Program-made: the position numbers and the translations under genes
DNA from: Luminiphilus sp.
Lineage (GTDB): Bacteria; Pseudomonadota; Gammaproteobacteria; Pseudomonadales; Halieaceae
Assembly: GCA_029242325.1 (NCBI GenBank)
Contig: JAQWUD010000020.1
Location: forward strand, 40,472 to 104,471
Direction of reading: 5' to 3'
Length of the DNA stretch: 64,000 nt
Shown here: positions 38,927-47,772 of the stretch, in pieces
Layout of the letters: every line of letters starts with the position of its first letter
Position numbering within the stretch: the first letter of the stretch is position 1
The notes under the pieces: generated by a model
Told to the model about the DNA's origin: nothing
The model's input: only the letters and a program-made list of their open reading frames with translations
Database searches by the model: none

Positions 38927-40135
38927 ATGTCTGACAACAGGAATAGCATGACAAAGGATCCGGGATCTCAGGCGGAAGATCCGTACGCAGAAATCAGACC
39001 TTACTCAAATGCTGAGGCGCCTGCAGTCCTGCGGCGGCTTGCGCGCGACCCTGAACTCGTGGCGACCATTGCCAGTTGGCGATTAGCGGGTCTGTCTAGC
39101 TGGTGGCCGGCATTGGCTCATGTGGCCATACGCTGCTGGCTGTTTGTTATTTCCGGGAAGCTTCATTCGGTAGAGGATCTGCAGAACCTGATTGCGCCCA
39201 ATCTGTCACGGATGATCAAAAGGACGTCACGATTCACCATAAGCGGTCTCGAGGATCTGGATTTGCGCCGCTTCAGGGTATATCTCAGTAATCATCGTGA
39301 CATCGTGATGGATCCAGCGTATGCCAGTTACGCGATGCATCGCGCGGGTGCGACAACACTGGCTGTTGCGATCGGAGATAATCTGCTCTCCAAGCCCTGG
39401 GTCGCAGATCTTATGCGGCTCAATAAAAGCTTTATCGTTAAACGCAATCTTGGTGGTCCCAGGGCGTTACTTGCTGCCACAAAATTGTTGTCGTCGTTCA
39501 TCAGTGCATCCGTGCGAGATCATACAAATCCAATCTGGATTGCGCACCGAGAGGGGCGCGCCAAGGATGGCCGTGATCTTACTGAACCGGCCGTGATCAA
39601 GATGCTCACCCTATGCCGTGCTCGCGACGAGTCACCCGAGGTGGTGCTGGATGTGCTCAGCATTGTGCCGTTGGTCATTTCTTATGAGCTGGACCCCTGC
39701 GATGCGCTCAAGGCCGCAGAGCTATCGGCTGGTGCGGGATACACCAAGTCACAATTTGAGGACATTTCGTCGATTGCCCGAGGTATTACGGGGCAGAAAG
39801 GATGCGTTCATCTGCACTTTGGTAAGTCCCTGCAGCCGGGATTGGACGTGGCCGGTGCGGTCGCCGCCATTGATCAGCAGATCGCCGACCATTACGAACT
39901 CTATCAAACGAACGTTTGGGCGTGGCAATGGTTATATGGAGCAGTGCTGCCGGCGGGTATTGATTACAGCGAGGGCTCAATCACTGAGGCGTCTTTTCGC
40001 GCGCGGATCGATGACGTGCCCAGCGAGCATCGTGAATGGCTCCTCGCCATGTATGCCAATCCCGTCAATCGCGCTGCGGGCCTTCCCTATTACCTGAAAG
40101 CTGGAGACGTATCTCAGGAAGCGCAATGTGATTGA
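38927..40135 (+). CDS. 1-acyl-glycerol-3-phosphate acyltransferase-like protein
   Basis: A 402-residue protein with a PlsC/PlsB-like core. YLSNHRDIVMDPAY is the acyltransferase motif I, though the spacing between H and the second D is five residues rather than the usual four; the D in HRD is nearer. SFIVKRNLGG and IWIAHREGRAKDG correspond to motifs II and III. It probably acylates a lysophospholipid or related acceptor at the membrane. It overlaps the start of dinG by 8 bp. Confidence 0.75.
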   Translation: MSDNRNSMTKDPGSQAEDPYAEIRPYSNAEAPAVLRRLARDPELVATIASWRLAGLSSWWPALAHVAIRCWLFVISGKLHSVEDLQNLIAPNLSRMIKRTSRFTISGLEDLDLRRFRVYLSNHRDIVMDPAYASYAMHRAGATTLAVAIGDNLLSKPWVADLMRLNKSFIVKRNLGGPRALLAATKLLSSFISASVRDHTNPIWIAHREGRAKDGRDLTEPAVIKMLTLCRARDESPEVVLDVLSIVPLVISYELDPCDALKAAELSAGAGYTKSQFEDISSIARGITGQKGCVHLHFGKSLQPGLDVAGAVAAIDQQIADHYELYQTNVWAWQWLYGAVLPAGIDYSEGSITEASFRARIDDVPSEHREWLLAMYANPVNRAAGLPYYLKAGDVSQEAQCD

Positions 40136-42233
40136 TGAGGCGCTGCAGGACGAAATCCGTTCGGCTTATCAGCATCTCACCGAGGCCCTGGCGCTGAAGC
40201 CGCGCTGGGGCCAGCGCCAGATGATCGCAGAGGTTGCAAATGCCCTTGGAGATCCAGCGGCTCAGACGCCGATTGCGGTGGTTGAGGCAGGCACTGGCAC
40301 GGGCAAAACGATTGCTTACCTGATCGCCACATTGCCCATTGCGCGGGCACGCAACAAGCGTGTTGTTGTGGCGTCCGCAACGGTGGCATTACAAGAGCAA
40401 TTAATGTTTCGCGATCTGCCCGATGTCATGCGTCACAGCGGTTTATCCTTTGAAGCGGCTTTGGCAAAGGGCCGAGGTCGTTATGTTTGCCTGCTGAAAT
40501 TGGACCATCAGCTGTCTGAACAGGCCGGCGACTCCCTGATTCCGCTCTATCCTGACGAGTGGCTGGCCCCCGATACTGTTCAAGTTGTTCCGGTTCTGGA
40601 GGAACTGATTGAGGCGCTGGCGGCAGGCAGGTGGGATGGTGATTTTGATAACTGGCCCGAGGGACTCGATACCGCGGTGAAGCGCCTGATATCGACGGAC
40701 CAAAACCAATGTACCGGCCGGCGATGCCCCCACGTCAGTCAGTGTAGTTTTTTTCGCGCTCGGGAAGGGCTGGATGATGCAGATATTATTGTGACGAACC
40801 ATGATCTCGTGCTGTCCGATCTGCGCCTAGGAGGAGGAGTGATTCTGCCTGCACCGGAGGACTGCCTGTACATTTTTGATGAGGGACATCAGCTACCTGC
40901 AAAAACACTCAGCCACTTCACATTGCGTTTTCAAGCGGGTGCCATGCTTCAAGCGCTTCGCGACAGTGACCGCTGGATTGGATCTGAAGCTGCCCGGTGG
41001 GTCAAAAATGGGCTGGATGAAAAGCTCCCGATCGCTTTGTCGTCTCTCGTTTCCGATCTCGTACAACGCACCGAGGAAGTGATCCAAATGCTGTGGGCGC
41101 AGTTTCCCGAGCAGGATTCGGAGCGCGGGGAGTACCGCTTTCAGCATGGCAGAGTACCTGTGCCGTTGGCAGAGCAAGCGGCGCTGATCAATGTTCAATG
41201 GCGGCAGCTGCACCGCGAGGCGGCTCGTCTGGAGGCTGCATTAGACAACGCGCTTAGCGGGGGGGCAGCGGCGGCTGAACCCGGTCGCCCGGAGGCGGAT
41301 CTCGACCTGATCAATGCGCAGGGTTTGGTGGCCAGAGCCGAGCAACAAGTTGCCCTATGGCAGGCATTTGCAGACGCGCCCAGTGACAGCCATCCGGGAG
41401 ATGGTTGGGCGCGCTGGATTCAACATCGCGGCAGCTCATCGTCTCTGGAGTGTCAGGCGAGCCCCATTTTGCCGGGTGCACTCCTATACGAATCTCTTTG
41501 GCAGCGTGTGGCCGGAGCGGTCATTACCTCGGCGACACTGACTGCACTGGGCACTTTCGACCGGTTTCGGGAACGTTCAGGCGTCCCAGAGGGCGCGCGT
41601 TGGAAACAGGTTTCGAGCCCGTTTGACCCTGCTAGAGCGACTTTTTGTATCCCTGCGATGGAGAACGAGCCGGGGCTTGCGGAGGCGCACACCCAAGAGC
41701 TGATTCGTTTGATTCCAGGGCTGATCGAGGGAGATCTCGGGGCCTTACTGTTGTTTACCTCCCGTCGACAAATGGAAGTAGTGCAGGAAGGGATAGAGGG
41801 CGTGATTGCTCATCACTGTCTGGTTCAGGATCATATGAGTAAAAACACGCTGCTTGCCCGTCACCGCAGCCTTGTTAATTCAGGTACACCATCGGCTATT
41901 TTTGGATTGGCGAGCTTTTTTGAAGGAATCGATTTGCCGGGTGAGTATTGTCGCCATGTAGTCATTGCCAAACTGCCCTTTGCCGTGCCCGATGACCCGA
42001 TTGCGGCCTCACACTCAGAATTGCTTGAGGCCCAGGGCCGCGATCCATTTATGGAAATCAGTGTGCCCGATGCAGCGCAAAAGCTGGTGCAGGCAAGTGG
42101 TCGCTTACAGCGCACCGAGGATGACGAAGGACGGATCACATTGATGGATAAGCGCCTGCTGACAAAACGCTACGGGCGAGCCATTTTGGATACTTTACCG
42201 AGGTACACACTCGAGCTTGAGCCTGATTTGTGA
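40128..42233 (+). CDS. dinG: ATP-dependent DNA helicase DinG
   Basis: A 701-residue XPD-like superfamily-2 helicase. Walker A is EAGTGTGKT, the DEAH-like box is FDEGH, and the iron-sulfur cysteines C121, C195, C200 and C206 have the same spacing as in E. coli DinG. It unwinds DNA and R-loops and helps resolve transcription-replication conflicts. The GTG start at 40128 follows AGGAA and overlaps the upstream gene's stop, so the two are coupled. No LexA box is obvious because the start lies inside that gene. Confidence 0.95.
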   Translation: MIDEALQDEIRSAYQHLTEALALKPRWGQRQMIAEVANALGDPAAQTPIAVVEAGTGTGKTIAYLIATLPIARARNKRVVVASATVALQEQLMFRDLPDVMRHSGLSFEAALAKGRGRYVCLLKLDHQLSEQAGDSLIPLYPDEWLAPDTVQVVPVLEELIEALAAGRWDGDFDNWPEGLDTAVKRLISTDQNQCTGRRCPHVSQCSFFRAREGLDDADIIVTNHDLVLSDLRLGGGVILPAPEDCLYIFDEGHQLPAKTLSHFTLRFQAGAMLQALRDSDRWIGSEAARWVKNGLDEKLPIALSSLVSDLVQRTEEVIQMLWAQFPEQDSERGEYRFQHGRVPVPLAEQAALINVQWRQLHREAARLEAALDNALSGGAAAAEPGRPEADLDLINAQGLVARAEQQVALWQAFADAPSDSHPGDGWARWIQHRGSSSSLECQASPILPGALLYESLWQRVAGAVITSATLTALGTFDRFRERSGVPEGARWKQVSSPFDPARATFCIPAMENEPGLAEAHTQELIRLIPGLIEGDLGALLLFTSRRQMEVVQEGIEGVIAHHCLVQDHMSKNTLLARHRSLVNSGTPSAIFGLASFFEGIDLPGEYCRHVVIAKLPFAVPDDPIAASHSELLEAQGRDPFMEISVPDAAQKLVQASGRLQRTEDDEGRITLMDKRLLTKRYGRAILDTLPRYTLELEPDL

Positions 42234-42331
42234 ACGCCGGTGTCATGACAATGAAAGATGATCGAGCCTAACACCTTAGAAGCTTGGAATGGGACTGATG
42301 AAAATGTGGGTGGCTTGGAGCGGAGTGTGCT

Positions 42332-42667
42332 GTGCAGTTTGACGATGCCCGTAGCGCTATCGCGGAAGGCTTGATCGACCTCGAGGCCGCGCTGCGCCAG
42401 CTCGATCTCTGGTCAGCGGATGATCCCCCTCCCGAGGCGCTCGCCTCTGACCAACCCTTTGCCATGGATACGCTCGAGCTGGAGCAATGGCTCCAGTTCA
42501 TTTTCCTGCCAACGGTCTATGATTTACTGCGCACCGGAGCGGCCTTGCCTGAGCGTTGTGCGGTTGCGCCTATGGCGGAAGAAACGATTGGCAAGAGGGC
42601 GCTACCCACCGCAGAGTTGGTCTCAACGCTTGAGCAACTGGACCGTTTAATCACTGACGCAAACTAA
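42332..42667 (+). CDS. YqcC family protein (DUF446)
   Basis: A 111-residue helical protein. LIDLEAALRQLDLW, FAMDTLELEQWLQFIFLPTVYDLL and ALPERCAVAPMAEE are YqcC family hallmarks. Function unknown; in E. coli it sits next to truC. Here the start is GTG at 42332. It lies 98 nt downstream of dinG. Confidence 0.83.
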   Translation: MQFDDARSAIAEGLIDLEAALRQLDLWSADDPPPEALASDQPFAMDTLELEQWLQFIFLPTVYDLLRTGAALPERCAVAPMAEETIGKRALPTAELVSTLEQLDRLITDAN

Positions 42668-42691
42668 CGCCTCGCGGACACTGTCAGCGCC

Positions 42692-42718
42692 AAAAAAAAC
42701 CCCGGAAGCACCGGGGTT
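42692..42718 (-). terminator. Intrinsic terminator of the SDR/acyl-CoA dehydrogenase operon
   Basis: On the minus strand AACCCCGG-TGCTT-CCGGGGTT runs into eight Ts. It lies 18 nt past the SDR stop codon and closes the 47.5-42.7 kb operon. Confidence 0.88.
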
Positions 42719-42735
42719 GAAGATCCGGTTGAGCA

Positions 42736-43497
42736 TTAGAACTGAACGCGCTTAGTAAAGCCCCCATCGACAACCACGTTGGTGCCCGTCGTAAACGAGG
42801 AGCGAGGGCTGGCGAGAAATGCTACTGTATCCGCGATCTCGTAATTGTTGCCCATTCTACCCATCGGGATGCTGGCCACTGTGGCGTCGTAGAAGTCTGT
42901 CATGTGGGTCTTAATTTGCTCCCACGCACCGCCCTCGAAAAAGATAGGGCCGGGACTGACTGAATTTACACGAATGCCCGAACCGGCGAGCGCCTGCGAC
43001 AAATTACTGGAGTAGTTAAGAAGACCTGCTTTGATTGCGCCATAAGGGCTGGGTCCTGCAAAGGCCTCAACAGCCGCGGTAGTCGAGATAATGACGATGG
43101 CACCCTGACCCGATTTTGCGAGATGAGGCTGCGTCAATTCGACGCCGCGCCATGTCGCCAACATGTCGGCCTCAAAATTCGCCCGCCAGCCAGCTTCAGA
43201 GCTGTCTGCGCCGCCTGCCGATACATTCGGAACGAAGATATCGATTCCGCCCAATGTTTCTGCACATTGGTTTACCCAAGCCTCCAATGATGCGGCGTCG
43301 GTGACGTCCACAACGCTACCACAGGCTTCTACGCCCTTGGCAGTAAGCGCAGCGACCGTCTCGTCGACCTCGGCTTGATTGCGAGCACAGATGCCCACAT
43401 TACATCCTTCGTCTGCCAAAGTTTCCGCAATGGCCCGACCAATGCCCTTGGTTGAGCCGGTAATGATGGCACTTTTGCCCTTAAGTTGTAGATCCAT
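42736..43497 (-). CDS. Short-chain dehydrogenase/reductase
   Basis: A 253-residue classical SDR. The nucleotide-binding motif is TGSTKGIGRA (TGxxxGxG), and a serine-rich segment STTAAVEAFAGPSPYGAIKAG gives the catalytic tyrosine and lysine (YxxxK as YGAIK). The C-terminus GTNVVVDGGFTKR is typical. The start at 43497 has GGGAG upstream; the frame stays open another 58 codons without a plausible start. It oxidises an alcohol, perhaps a hydroxyacyl-CoA or ring hydroxyl, in the operon with two acyl-CoA dehydrogenases and a CoA ligase. Confidence 0.88.
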   Translation of the reverse strand: MDLQLKGKSAIITGSTKGIGRAIAETLADEGCNVGICARNQAEVDETVAALTAKGVEACGSVVDVTDAASLEAWVNQCAETLGGIDIFVPNVSAGGADSSEAGWRANFEADMLATWRGVELTQPHLAKSGQGAIVIISTTAAVEAFAGPSPYGAIKAGLLNYSSNLSQALAGSGIRVNSVSPGPIFFEGGAWEQIKTHMTDFYDATVASIPMGRMGNNYEIADTVAFLASPRSSFTTGTNVVVDGGFTKRVQF

Positions 43498-43549
43498 TAT
43501 TTTTCTCCCTGCTGTTGATGAAAGATATTTCTGGCTGTGCGGATAACGC

Positions 43550-44650
43550 TTATCCGTCCAGAGCCATAAATTCCTGAAGCGCCTCTCCCCGTGAGCAGAC
43601 CCAGCTTTCCAGCGCCGTGATCCGCTTGAAAAAATGCCCCACGATGTACTCGTCCGTCGTGGCGATACCACCGTGTAACTGGATCGCTTCCTGTGTGACT
43701 TCCCTTCCTACTCTTGACGCTTTGACTTTGGCCGCACGAGCATATCGAGCACGATCTGCGCTGTCATTGTCAGCTGCATTGCAGGCTGCGTACACAAGGG
43801 ATCGCGTCAGCTCAATCTGTATGAGCATGTTTGCCATGCGGTGCTGAAGTGCCTGAAATGAAGCCAACGGCTGGCCAAATTGCACGCGCTGTTTGGTGTA
43901 ATCAACGGTGGTGTCGAGTGCGGCCTGCGACGCGCCCAGCGTCTCGGCACTGCTGAGCGCCATGGCCAGTTCGCGATAGGCTTCCAGCGCCAGTTGGGCG
44001 AGCCTGCCCGTGAGCAAAATCTCTGCGTCATTAATAGCGATGTCGAATCGGCAGTTAGTACCGCCCCGTCCATCATGAGTAGCAAAGTGGTCGCTTTGGA
44101 CACCTTCGGCATCGGAGGCTACTACCACCCAGGCTAAACCATCGGCACCAGACGCCAGCACCACAAAGTGGGTTGCAGAGGCACCTGCGCTAACCCAAGG
44201 TTTCTCCCCTTTGAGTCTCCAGCCGCTCTCAACTCGCTCCAGCCTGGTAGCTGGTGCCACACTGCGACTGCCCGCCATTTCGTCAATACAGGCAATCGGA
44301 ACGATCTCGCCTGCAGCAATCGCAGGCACAAGGTCCGGCGCCTGGTCACTTGCAGCGATAACCTTGCTCGTTATAGCGAGGGAGTCGATCAGCGGTTCAG
44401 TAACCAGGTAGCGGCCGCACAACTCGGCAAGGATGGCCAGTTCGCGCGAGCCCATTTCGAGGCCGCCAAGGGATTCGGGGTAGGGTAGAGCTAGCCAGCC
44501 CATATCCGCGAAGGCTTGCCATTGCTCCGGATCGCGGTAAATACCTTGTGTAATATTTTCTCGTCGCTTGTTGAAATCGTAGTTCTCTCGCAAGTAGCGT
44601 TCGGCCGCATCCTGTAGCAAGGTCTGATCTTCGGTCATCGTCACTGTCAC
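43550..44650 (-). CDS. Acyl-CoA dehydrogenase, probable subunit of a heteromeric enzyme
   Basis: A 366-residue flavoprotein. Motifs: YLRENYDFNKRREN, SLGGLEMGSRELAILAELCG, the FAD/substrate stretch WRLKGEKPWVSAGASATHFVVLAS, and ALSSAETLGASQAALDTTVDYTKQRVQFGQPLASFQALQHRMANM. It resembles the shorter chain of the alpha2-beta2 acyl-CoA dehydrogenases used for steroid side chains in actinobacteria and proteobacteria. Its start is 3 nt from the stop of the longer acyl-CoA dehydrogenase gene, which supports a complex. Neither chain alone may be active. Confidence 0.87.
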   Translation of the reverse strand: MTVTMTEDQTLLQDAAERYLRENYDFNKRRENITQGIYRDPEQWQAFADMGWLALPYPESLGGLEMGSRELAILAELCGRYLVTEPLIDSLAITSKVIAASDQAPDLVPAIAAGEIVPIACIDEMAGSRSVAPATRLERVESGWRLKGEKPWVSAGASATHFVVLASGADGLAWVVVASDAEGVQSDHFATHDGRGGTNCRFDIAINDAEILLTGRLAQLALEAYRELAMALSSAETLGASQAALDTTVDYTKQRVQFGQPLASFQALQHRMANMLIQIELTRSLVYAACNAADNDSADRARYARAAKVKASRVGREVTQEAIQLHGGIATTDEYIVGHFFKRITALESWVCSRGEALQEFMALDG

Positions 44651-44653
44651 GGT

Positions 44654-45853
44654 TCAGAGCCCCAGTACATGTTTGGCAATGATGCCGCGCTGTATTTCTG
44701 CGGTGCCGCCATAGATGGTCGTCGCGCGACTGTTGATATATTCCGCCATCGTTGTGACACACTCTGCAGGAGCTGCAGTGGGTCCTGCGTAGGTGGGAGA
44801 CAGTACGTCGCTCTGCCATGGCATCGCACGCTGACCGGCTGCCTCGACCAGAAGTTCCGCACAGCGCTGCCCCAGCTCGGTCCCGGATACTTTTACCAGA
44901 GAGGATAATGCGCCAGGATTTTCTCCTGACGACAGAGAGCCCTTGATTCTCAGCTCGGTCTGCTCGAGCGCCAAGACATCAATTTCCGTCTCGGCGACCC
45001 GGAACGAAAAGGTCGGGTCATCGCTTGCCGCATTGGAGACACTGGAGACTCGGTCTTTCAGCTTTCGAAGCTGTTTTTTAAGGTCAATGGTGAAATGCTG
45101 TCCGCCTCGTTCAAACTCCAATAGATATTTCGCAACGGTCCAACCCTGATTCTCTTCGCCCAACAAATTGGCTGCCGGTACTCTAACGTCTTCGAAGAAG
45201 ACTTGGCATTGCTCAATTTCTCCATCCAAACTGGAAAAGGGTGTGACTGTAATGCCAGGGGTTGCCATATCCATCAGTAAAAAGCTGATTCCGGCTTGTG
45301 GTTTCACTGTTTTATCAGTGCGCACCAGGCAGAAAATCCAGTTCGAGTAGTGCGCCATGCTTGTCCAGATCTTGGTGCCATTGACGACATACTCTTCGCC
45401 CTCACGGTCAGCGGTTGTTTTCAGTGAGGCGAGATCGGAGCCCGACCCCGGTTCTGAGTAGCCCTGACACCAGACATCTTCACCAGAAATGATGCCGGGT
45501 AGGAAATCTACCTTTTGTGCCTCCGTACCAAAGTGCATGAGCATTGGACCCAGCATCTGGATCCCCATCATCACCGGATTCGGTGCATTGGCCAGCCGGC
45601 ACTCCTCCAAAAAAATGTAGCACTGCTGAATATCCCAGCCGGTACCACCGTACTCCAGAGGCCATTCAGGTGCTCCCCAGCCCTTGGCGTGAAGAATTCT
45701 TTGCCAGTGCCGACCTGCCTCGAAATCCGAGAAAACACTGGTTGTTAGCTCGCCCGCGCGCGTCAATTGCGGGGTCAATTCCTCCGACAAAAAGTCGCGG
45801 ATAGCCTCGCGAAAGTTTTCATAATTCACTGGTAGTGGATGAGATGCGTTCAC
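44654..45853 (-). CDS. Acyl-CoA dehydrogenase, longer partner
   Basis: A 399-residue acyl-CoA dehydrogenase. HAKGWGAPEWPLEYGGTGWDIQQCYIFLEE at residues about 53-82, WCQGYSEPGSGSDLASLKT, YVVNGTKIWTSMAHYSNW and the C-terminal YGGTAEIQRGIIAKHVLGL identify the family. The glutamate of the medium-chain enzyme motif YEGT is a glycine here (YGGT), as usual for this subgroup, so catalysis depends on another glutamate or on the partner chain. It follows the CoA ligase gene by 25 nt. Confidence 0.9.
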   Translation of the reverse strand: MNASHPLPVNYENFREAIRDFLSEELTPQLTRAGELTTSVFSDFEAGRHWQRILHAKGWGAPEWPLEYGGTGWDIQQCYIFLEECRLANAPNPVMMGIQMLGPMLMHFGTEAQKVDFLPGIISGEDVWCQGYSEPGSGSDLASLKTTADREGEEYVVNGTKIWTSMAHYSNWIFCLVRTDKTVKPQAGISFLLMDMATPGITVTPFSSLDGEIEQCQVFFEDVRVPAANLLGEENQGWTVAKYLLEFERGGQHFTIDLKKQLRKLKDRVSSVSNAASDDPTFSFRVAETEIDVLALEQTELRIKGSLSSGENPGALSSLVKVSGTELGQRCAELLVEAAGQRAMPWQSDVLSPTYAGPTAAPAECVTTMAEYINSRATTIYGGTAEIQRGIIAKHVLGL

Positions 45854-45878
45854 TTGTTTGGTTCTCCCTCTGGCTGCC

Positions 45879-47480
45879 CTAGCCTAGCAATACGCCCGCC
45901 TGTTGTAACCGGTCGCGAAGTGCCGCCTTCTGGATCTTACCTGAAGGCGTTTTTGGCATTTCCTCTATCACTTGCACCCACTGAGGCCATTTTTGTTTCG
46001 CCAACTGTCGCTCACCACACAGTTGGTTTAATGCCTCCAGATCGGGTCGCTCTCTCCCACACACAGTAATGAACATGGCGACCCCCTCTCCGAGGCGCTG
46101 ATGAGGTGCTGAAACCGCTGCCGCCTCAGCGACGAGTGGATGCTGCACAACGACTTCTTCGATTTCGCGCGCCGACAGGTTCTCGCCCCCCCGAATAATA
46201 ATGTCTTTTTTTCGATCAGTGATGACAATGGCTTCGCTATCGAGCAAATGGCCGATGTCGCCTGTCTTGAAAAATCCGTCGTCGGAAAACGCTGCGTCGT
46301 TCTGGTCTGCATCGCGATAGCCTTGCATGGTCGCCGGACCGCGAACCCAGATTTCTCCGTCTACGTTCAAGCCAAGATCATTGCCTTCTTCGTCGCAGAT
46401 TTTCACTTCATAGTTGAACACGCGGCCATCGGTCTCCGCTGCCTGCGTGGTTTCATTTTCGGCAGCGAATCCCACTGTTACCAGAGGCACCTCAGTAGAG
46501 CCATAAACCCGCACTGCCCGACAGTCTGTGAGCACCTCTCTTGCCTCGTATATGAGCGCAGGTGGAACAGAGGCACCGCCGCAGGCAAACAGGCGAAATC
46601 CAGGCAAAGTTCGGTCTTGATTGCGACAGGTATCTACGAGCTCTCGCAAGAACGGGGTCGCGCTGACGCAGGTGGTTGCGCCATGCTGTTCGATAAGGTT
46701 AACCGCCTTTTCGACGATCCAGGCCTCCATTAACAGGACTCTGGTGTCGGTGAAAAACGGAAGTTCAATCCCGTTCACATAGCCGGTCACATGGGTAACG
46801 GGAGACGGCATCAGCATCATGTCCTGATCATTCAGATTCCATGCCGTGACGCCATTATCCAGAGCCTTGGCTAAGGTGTTATGGCTGTGCCTGACGGCCT
46901 TGGGGTTGCCCGTTGTGCCAGAGGTATACAGCACTACCTTGGTGTCGTCGGGATCGACGGCAACCACTTGCGTTGCAGACGCCCCTGTCTCAGACATCAG
47001 GGTCTCGAAGCGAATGATGTCGTCGGGGAGTTGCCCCTCTGCACCACAGCAGATCACGTGTTTGAGGCAGGGTAAGGAAGGTCTCAACTGATTGATCATC
47101 TCGACATAGTCGAAGCCACGAATTTGATGAGGAATGAAGAGAATTTCGGTCTTTGCATCTGACAGGATGAAGCCTAGCTCTTTGCCTCGATAAATTGGCA
47201 CCACGGGATTGATGATCAATCCACAGAGGGAGGCTGCTATGGCGAGAGGGACGGTCTCTGGAATGTTGGGTAACTGAAATGTGAGAGTTCCGCCGGCTTT
47301 AACGCCAAGGCGCTGCATGTATGCGGCCATGGTATTGGCCTGTTGCCACGCCTCCAAGTAGGTCAGTCGGACACCGGAGTCGAATAGCAATGCAGTGTCA
47401 TCGGGCCGGCTACTGGCTTTGTCAGCCGCAGCTTGCGCCAATGTGATGTGTCTAAACGTTGTGTCAGAGATCAGATTCAT
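45879..47480 (-). CDS. AMP-forming acyl-CoA ligase
   Basis: A 533-residue adenylate-forming enzyme that activates a carboxylic acid to its CoA thioester. Motifs are VLYTSGTTGNPKAV (P-loop), VRVYGSTEVPLVT, TGDIGHLLDSEAIVITDRKKDIIIRGGENLSAREIEE, and PKTPSGKIQK with the catalytic lysine. It resembles cyclohexanecarboxylate- or medium-chain acid ligases; the exact acid is unknown. The ATG at 47480 is preferred (GGGGGA upstream); the frame is open for 23 further codons. It is the first gene of the ligase-ACAD-ACAD-SDR operon. Confidence 0.9.
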   Translation of the reverse strand: MNLISDTTFRHITLAQAAADKASSRPDDTALLFDSGVRLTYLEAWQQANTMAAYMQRLGVKAGGTLTFQLPNIPETVPLAIAASLCGLIINPVVPIYRGKELGFILSDAKTEILFIPHQIRGFDYVEMINQLRPSLPCLKHVICCGAEGQLPDDIIRFETLMSETGASATQVVAVDPDDTKVVLYTSGTTGNPKAVRHSHNTLAKALDNGVTAWNLNDQDMMLMPSPVTHVTGYVNGIELPFFTDTRVLLMEAWIVEKAVNLIEQHGATTCVSATPFLRELVDTCRNQDRTLPGFRLFACGGASVPPALIYEAREVLTDCRAVRVYGSTEVPLVTVGFAAENETTQAAETDGRVFNYEVKICDEEGNDLGLNVDGEIWVRGPATMQGYRDADQNDAAFSDDGFFKTGDIGHLLDSEAIVITDRKKDIIIRGGENLSAREIEEVVVQHPLVAEAAAVSAPHQRLGEGVAMFITVCGRERPDLEALNQLCGERQLAKQKWPQWVQVIEEMPKTPSGKIQKAALRDRLQQAGVLLG

Positions 47481-47556
47481 TTTTTCCCCCACAAATCGAC
47501 CAACCCCATGTCTGAATATTTCAGACAAACTGACTGCCTTCTCTATCATCGGGCCC

Positions 47557-47571
47557 CGGTAAGAATTACCG
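47557..47571. promoter_or_regulatory. Perfect palindrome in the divergent ligase/ACAD promoter region
   Basis: CGGTAAGAATTACCG is a perfect 6-bp inverted repeat with a 3-bp spacer, 76 nt upstream of the ligase start. A second short palindrome, ACTATATAGT, lies at 47608-47617. In the 292-bp divergent gap they are good candidates for a repressor operator. They do not resemble the CAAGC repeats found further right. Confidence 0.45.
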
Positions 47572-47772
47572 TGACCGCAACGGGGGAGTTTCTGTTAGCG
47601 GGTGATGACTATATAGTATGGGCTTGGGGTAAAACAAACCAGCCTGTCTGTTTATCGATAGCATGGCAACAAGCAGTGGTGCTCAGAGCAGGGCCCCATC
47701 GAGAGAGGGTGCGCGGTGAATCCGCCCTTAGGTCACGACTTTGATCACGCGGTTGGTCACGAGAGGTATCAC

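Noticed and set aside
43498..43671. 58-residue N-terminal extension of the SDR at 42.7 kb
   Set aside because: The added residues are not SDR-like and overlap the preceding acyl-CoA dehydrogenase gene; the ATG at 43497 has a GGGAG site and begins just before the cofactor motif.
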